DNA of 64,000 nt from an uncultured Lachnospiraceae bacterium. Lineage in GTDB: Bacteria > Bacillota_A > Clostridia > Lachnospirales > Lachnospiraceae. The notes beneath the pieces were generated by a model. The model did not search any database, was not told the DNA's origin, and saw only the letters and a list, made by a program, of their open reading frames with translations. Shown in pieces: positions 60,663-64,000 of this stretch. The translations under genes were made by a program, and so were the position numbers. Location of the stretch: positions 62,001-126,000 of the forward strand of contig CADCIU010000003.1 of assembly GCA_902801585.1 (NCBI GenBank). The letters are read 5' to 3'. Every line of letters starts with the position of its first letter. The first letter of the stretch is position 1.

Positions 60663-61790
60663 TTATAGCAAATCCGGCAGTGCTGTTGCCATGTATAGTG
60701 TTCCGCTGAGTTTATCATGCGGCATAAGTTTCCCCTTTCTGAATACCGCATTGATGAAATACATAAAGAAATAGACGCGCGAGACAGCGGTCAGCCCCAG
60801 TATCAAAAGGTCAATAATGAAAGCAAATCGTACACTCATAAGCAAGCCTGCTAAGATCAGCGGCAGCTCCGTAAACAGCCACAAGTAAAGATAACGCTTG
60901 ATCAGTTGTCCTGCTGACGCGAACCCTCCGTTTTCCGACACGAGGATCATCCTGCAGGAAGCATGTCCCAGCGTTAATCCTTTCGTTATGAGCACCTGTA
61001 CGAGAGATCCTATGCAGAAAAATGACCAGCTGTATACCTCGCCATATATAGAATAGCCGGTAAACTCAGGGTTCAAAATCCGGATCGCGCCGAACAAAAA
61101 GATACTCAGTGCTGCGATGCACACATAGTCGAAAAGTGCTGCCCAGAATCTGCGCATACCTGTGACCCTGGTACCGGACTTTCTGCACTCCTCATCGATC
61201 TCATCTCTGCTCGGAAGCACGGCGGCAAATACAGATGCTGCATAATAGCCTGCGGCTCCGCCCATCGTATTACAGATCAGGTCCTCCACATCCGCCAGTC
61301 TGTACGGTCCCGGATAGATGCCGAAAAGCGCAGTGATCTGACTCGTTTCATAGAAAAGGCTCAGCAGGAACGAATAGAGAATCGTTCGTTTCAAGCTCAG
61401 TTTGAAGTAATAACGCATGTATACGCCAAACGGTAAAGTAAGCAGGATATTGAACAACAGCTGCCAGAGCGACATACTCACAAGATATGCTTTCAAAGTC
61501 GTGATTCCAAACGGTTTATTGTGCCAGTACAGCCAGATCTGCCTAAATGGGATCAGATTAAGATGTTCCCGCCACGTATTTCCTACTGTCGATTCCCTGT
61601 CCGGAAGCGGCAGGCTGACCAAAAAAAACGCGATCAGCATGTAGAGGATAAAGCTATAGATGATCAGCGTCCTGTATTTTGACACCGAACCATGCCTGTT
61701 ATACTGATACACCGCATACGGCAGCGTAAATACTGCAGCTATAAACGGGAATACGAGAAGACCTGTATAAATAACTTTGATATAACCCAT
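60663..61790 (-). CDS. VanZ-like protein fused to an RDD domain
   Basis: A 375-residue polytopic membrane protein. Residues about 40-185 are VanZ-like (NLIPFRQIWLYWH, LLLTLPFGVYMRYYF, YETSQITALFG, DVEDLICNTMGGAAGYY). Residues about 215-365 are RDD-like (RRFWAALFDYVCIAALSIF, LGHASCRMILVSENGG). ATG with AAGGAG upstream. VanZ-type proteins are linked to glycopeptide tolerance in some contexts, but most have unknown roles. Confidence 0.88.
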   Translation of the reverse strand: MGYIKVIYTGLLVFPFIAAVFTLPYAVYQYNRHGSVSKYRTLIIYSFILYMLIAFFLVSLPLPDRESTVGNTWREHLNLIPFRQIWLYWHNKPFGITTLKAYLVSMSLWQLLFNILLTLPFGVYMRYYFKLSLKRTILYSFLLSLFYETSQITALFGIYPGPYRLADVEDLICNTMGGAAGYYAASVFAAVLPSRDEIDEECRKSGTRVTGMRRFWAALFDYVCIAALSIFLFGAIRILNPEFTGYSIYGEVYSWSFFCIGSLVQVLITKGLTLGHASCRMILVSENGGFASAGQLIKRYLYLWLFTELPLILAGLLMSVRFAFIIDLLILGLTAVSRVYFFMYFINAVFRKGKLMPHDKLSGTLYMATALPDLL

Positions 61791-61863
61791 TCAAAACTCC
61801 TTATCGCTTCATTAAAGCCCACGTTATCACTTTCTTCCGTGCTGTTCAATCACTGAAAACACT

Positions 61864-61896
61864 AAAGCCCCCAAACCATTTCGGTTCAGGGGCTTC
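61864..61896 (-). terminator. Terminator after the GNAT gene
   Basis: On the minus strand a GAAGCCCC...GGGGGCTTT stem with an inner GAACC/GGTTT extension is followed by T-rich sequence. It lies just after the GNAT stop codon. Confidence 0.75.
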
Positions 61897-61906
61897 CGTA
61901 ATCTGT

Positions 61907-62653
61907 TCATCTGTTGATCAGCTTCAGGAACTTTTTGTCATTCATCTGCTCATTCGTGACATACTCTCCGTCATGGAACAGAGCGTAATTCGTGATCGGT
62001 GTCGGAGCGCTCTGCGCCTCTTCCCGGCTCTCGATATGAATCGCCCGGAACGGTATATCGTTTTCTTTTGCCGTTCTCTCCAGAATCGGTACGTACTTGG
62101 CATTGAACGGGCACTGGCTGGTGTAGTACAAAACGTATCCTTTTTCGTCTATATGCGGATGCTTTGCGCATTCCTTGAACTGAGGCTTTTCTGCGTCTTT
62201 GTCAAAAGACAGATACCACAGCTGTATCCCATTGTCTGCCTCGTCACATACGGTAAATCCTTTGTGTTTAAGGAACTTCGGATCCGCAAGGAAGGGTTTC
62301 TTCTTCGCCGCAGCCAAAATACACAGCCCTTTTCGTCCCTTTTCCCTGCTGTCTTCGATACATGCATTCATGAGATCTGTGGAATATCCGTGTCCCTTGA
62401 AAGAACCGGACACCCACAGGCAGTCAATGTACATGTACCCGTCCGCATCGATCGGAACCCAGGCGTTTTCCGCGGGAATATACTCGATAAAGCACTTGCC
62501 GCGCTCTGTACTTTTCAGGAAAACAAGACCCTCCTCAAATCTGTCAGCGAGCCACGCTTTCTTTGACGAGACCTGCACATCCTTATTATTCGAGATGGCA
62601 CAGCAGATGTGTTCCTTTTCCAAATTTTCCGTTGTAACTCTGATGTACTCCAT
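61907..62653 (-). CDS. GNAT acetyltransferase with YoaP-like C-terminal domain
   Basis: A 248-residue protein. Residues about 1-150 are a GNAT fold (YIDCLWVSGSFKGHGYSTDLM, the acetyl-CoA loop). Residues about 165-248 form a small C-terminal domain (YVLYYTSQCPFNAKY, PFRAIHIESREEAQ) resembling the thioredoxin-like YoaP extension. ATG follows GGGGGAGTGATTT. Substrate unknown. Confidence 0.85.
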   Translation of the reverse strand: MEYIRVTTENLEKEHICCAISNNKDVQVSSKKAWLADRFEEGLVFLKSTERGKCFIEYIPAENAWVPIDADGYMYIDCLWVSGSFKGHGYSTDLMNACIEDSREKGRKGLCILAAAKKKPFLADPKFLKHKGFTVCDEADNGIQLWYLSFDKDAEKPQFKECAKHPHIDEKGYVLYYTSQCPFNAKYVPILERTAKENDIPFRAIHIESREEAQSAPTPITNYALFHDGEYVTNEQMNDKKFLKLINR

Positions 62654-62738
62654 AAATCACTCCCCCTTTATTCTGATTGAATGCCGAATCGCTGTTTTTA
62701 GTTTTTCAGGCGCGACTTTTCTTGCCGCTGCCCATCTG

Positions 62739-63734
62739 TCATGAATCCTTCTGCGAGATCCACTCACTCCATGGAACCGTGTAATTACCATCCATCTCCT
62801 GAATATAATCATATACTTGACGGATCCGTTTCGCTCTGAAAACATAGACATCCGCTATATCACTGCTTTCATCGGCATAGGGAAAATAACTGCTGCCGGT
62901 CATGGCGTGACGGAGCATGATGTCCTCAAACGCCACATCCGGGTTTTTCATCATGTCATAGATTGCCATAAAGATCCCGGTACGGCTTTTTCCTGCCTGA
63001 CAATGGAAATGCATCCAGGTCTTTTCAGTATCAATGCTCCGGACTAAATCTATGAACATATCTATGGCTTCTTCATTTGGCCAGCTGTGATCCTGACAGG
63101 GAAGCCGCAGATAATGGAATCCTTCGCTTTCAACAAGTTCCTTTTCCGTCATCCATCTTTCCACGGAGATCTCCTCGCTTTTGTCCGGCGCATTATCCGA
63201 GACTGAATACGCGGTGATCTTCTTACCGACCAGTGAGCCGAAGCGTTCGAGCTCATCCTTTTCGGCTTCCTCAAGGGTCATTCCTTTATTGGCCCAGTTA
63301 TGATCTCCATACCACGAGATGGATATACCATTGAGCAGCGCGTGATCCTCGATGCGGCAATCGACAACGTAAATGTCCTTTTCGTTAATGTCCTTTCCTT
63401 TGGCGAGTTCTCTCAGCTGTGCTGCAAGCTCACGGAATTGATCCTCAGAAAATTCTGCGCTGCCCGAAATATTCAATGTATCCATTCCCTTTTCGTTCGG
63501 CGCAGTGTCAGGGTCTAATCCATACTTCTCAAGTTTCTCTTGGGAAAGCGGCGTTAAACTGTATGCGCCTTCTGTTAAAAAGCGCACATTGCTCAGCGGC
63601 TCCTTCCATGCAGTAGGACTGTCGACATCAAATCGGTAAAACGGCTCAAAGGCCGTCGTTTCTTCAGGCTTGGAGCAGCTTAACAGAAGTAATGATGATA
63701 AGAGAATAACTGCAGTTCTTATGTATTTTGTCAT
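62739..63734 (-). CDS. Lipoprotein PTP-like inositol phosphatase (phytase type)
   Basis: A 331-residue protein with a lipobox (LLLSC, Cys20) and a cysteine-phosphatase domain: P-loop HCQAGKSRTG (Cys245, Arg251) and general acid Asp215 in CQDHSWPNEEA. The layout, with a long N-terminal extension containing VDCRIEDHALLNG and HNWANKGMT, matches bacterial PTP-like phytases that dephosphorylate inositol polyphosphates. ATG follows GGAAGGAGAG. It should act on the outer face of the membrane. Confidence 0.9.
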   Translation of the reverse strand: MTKYIRTAVILLSSLLLLSCSKPEETTAFEPFYRFDVDSPTAWKEPLSNVRFLTEGAYSLTPLSQEKLEKYGLDPDTAPNEKGMDTLNISGSAEFSEDQFRELAAQLRELAKGKDINEKDIYVVDCRIEDHALLNGISISWYGDHNWANKGMTLEEAEKDELERFGSLVGKKITAYSVSDNAPDKSEEISVERWMTEKELVESEGFHYLRLPCQDHSWPNEEAIDMFIDLVRSIDTEKTWMHFHCQAGKSRTGIFMAIYDMMKNPDVAFEDIMLRHAMTGSSYFPYADESSDIADVYVFRAKRIRQVYDYIQEMDGNYTVPWSEWISQKDS

Positions 63735-63953
63735 AAATACTCTCCTTCCTTTGTACTAATCATCCAAAATAATTATAATTATTGTCCTCTGACACTACAA
63801 GCGCCCCGGATATATTGTAACTCGGATATGCTGTTTGCACTGTCCTGTATATTTTCCACAGACCTTCCTTGGGAACTTTCCTTTCACAAAAGCATCTGCC
63901 TCCTGTGATAAAGTGCACTCATAAACGAACACACCTTTCAAAGGAGGAAGAAT
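63735..63953. other. Divergent intergenic region
   Basis: This 219-base AT-richer stretch separates the phytase gene from the divergent gene at the right edge and must hold both promoters. No convincing paired -35/-10 boxes or operators were identified. Confidence 0.4.
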
Positions 63954-64000
63954 ATGAATAAACGTTTACTCTCATCTATTCTGGCCGTGATGATCATCAC
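63954..64000 (+). CDS. Start of a secreted protein (truncated by the window)
   Basis: An ATG directly behind AAAGGAGGAAGAAT opens a frame of 15 visible codons: MNKRLLSSILAVMII. This is the start of a signal peptide or membrane anchor. The rest lies outside the window. Confidence 0.7.
   Translation, partial: MNKRLLSSILAVMII

Noticed and set aside
1..64000. Insertion sequences or transposase genes
   Set aside because: None of the frames resembles a transposase and no terminal inverted repeats with target duplications were found, apart from the non-coding palindromes.

Overview
The window looks like a chromosomal segment of a GC-rich Clostridia species, most likely a Lachnospiraceae-type gut anaerobe. 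The evidence is Gram-positive lipoprotein signals, strong AGGAGG ribosome-binding sites, a T-box leader, a cobalamin riboswitch, fused anaerobic (cbi-type) cobalamin genes, cellobiose phosphorylase and a MurQ/MurP recycling operon. Nearly all genes are on the minus strand; only GH94, an ABC-2 exporter operon and a truncated gene at the right edge are on the plus strand.

Layout. (1) 1-11324, minus: HD/RyR protein, TIR-TPR protein, DUF1576-type membrane protein, GH25 muramidase, cysteine synthase, a membrane-anchored clostripain (C11) protease and two zinc-ribbon proteins, packed in one direction. The first three form the best candidate for an undescribed signalling or defence module. (2) 11422-13587: a large sugar-related lipoprotein. 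(3) 13665-33236: a 13-gene cobalamin operon read from a promoter, riboswitch and terminator at its right end: cobT, lipoprotein cbiK, cbiP, cbiC, cbiD, cbiF-cbiH fusion, cbiJ-cbiE-cbiT fusion, cobD, cbiG with a Cys-rich domain, BtuF- and BtuC-like uptake genes, an ABC-ATPase-cbiA fusion, and cbiB. No cbiL, cobA, cobU or cobS is present. (4) 33263-37935: murQ, murP, GH3. (5) 38052-43024: trpDCFBA behind a Trp T-box, without trpE or trpG. (6) 43150-45561: GH94 phosphorylase. (7) 45716-49037: tyrosine recombinase and an S41-like lipoprotein. (8) 49103-55062: catabolic cluster with two-subunit aconitase X, an old-yellow-enzyme oxidoreductase, an alpha/beta hydrolase and a cyclase-type hydrolase. 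(9) 55206-57881: ABC-2 exporter. (10) 57869-64000: ATP-grasp ligase, a tRNA-Arg(CCU)-like gene carrying a 43-nt insertion, ketopantoate reductase, VanZ-RDD protein, GNAT protein, PTP-like phytase and a truncated secreted protein.

Two further signals run through the window. First, two copies (37939-38052 and 59505-59613) of one long near-perfect palindrome. Second, many short tandem duplications, mostly in frame inside genes (units of 15, 24, 27, 30, 33 and 39 bp) plus 15- and 16-bp arrays outside genes or across a stop codon. This suggests a genome prone to slippage-type expansion. Functions are read from sequence motifs and remembered family features; no database search was possible.
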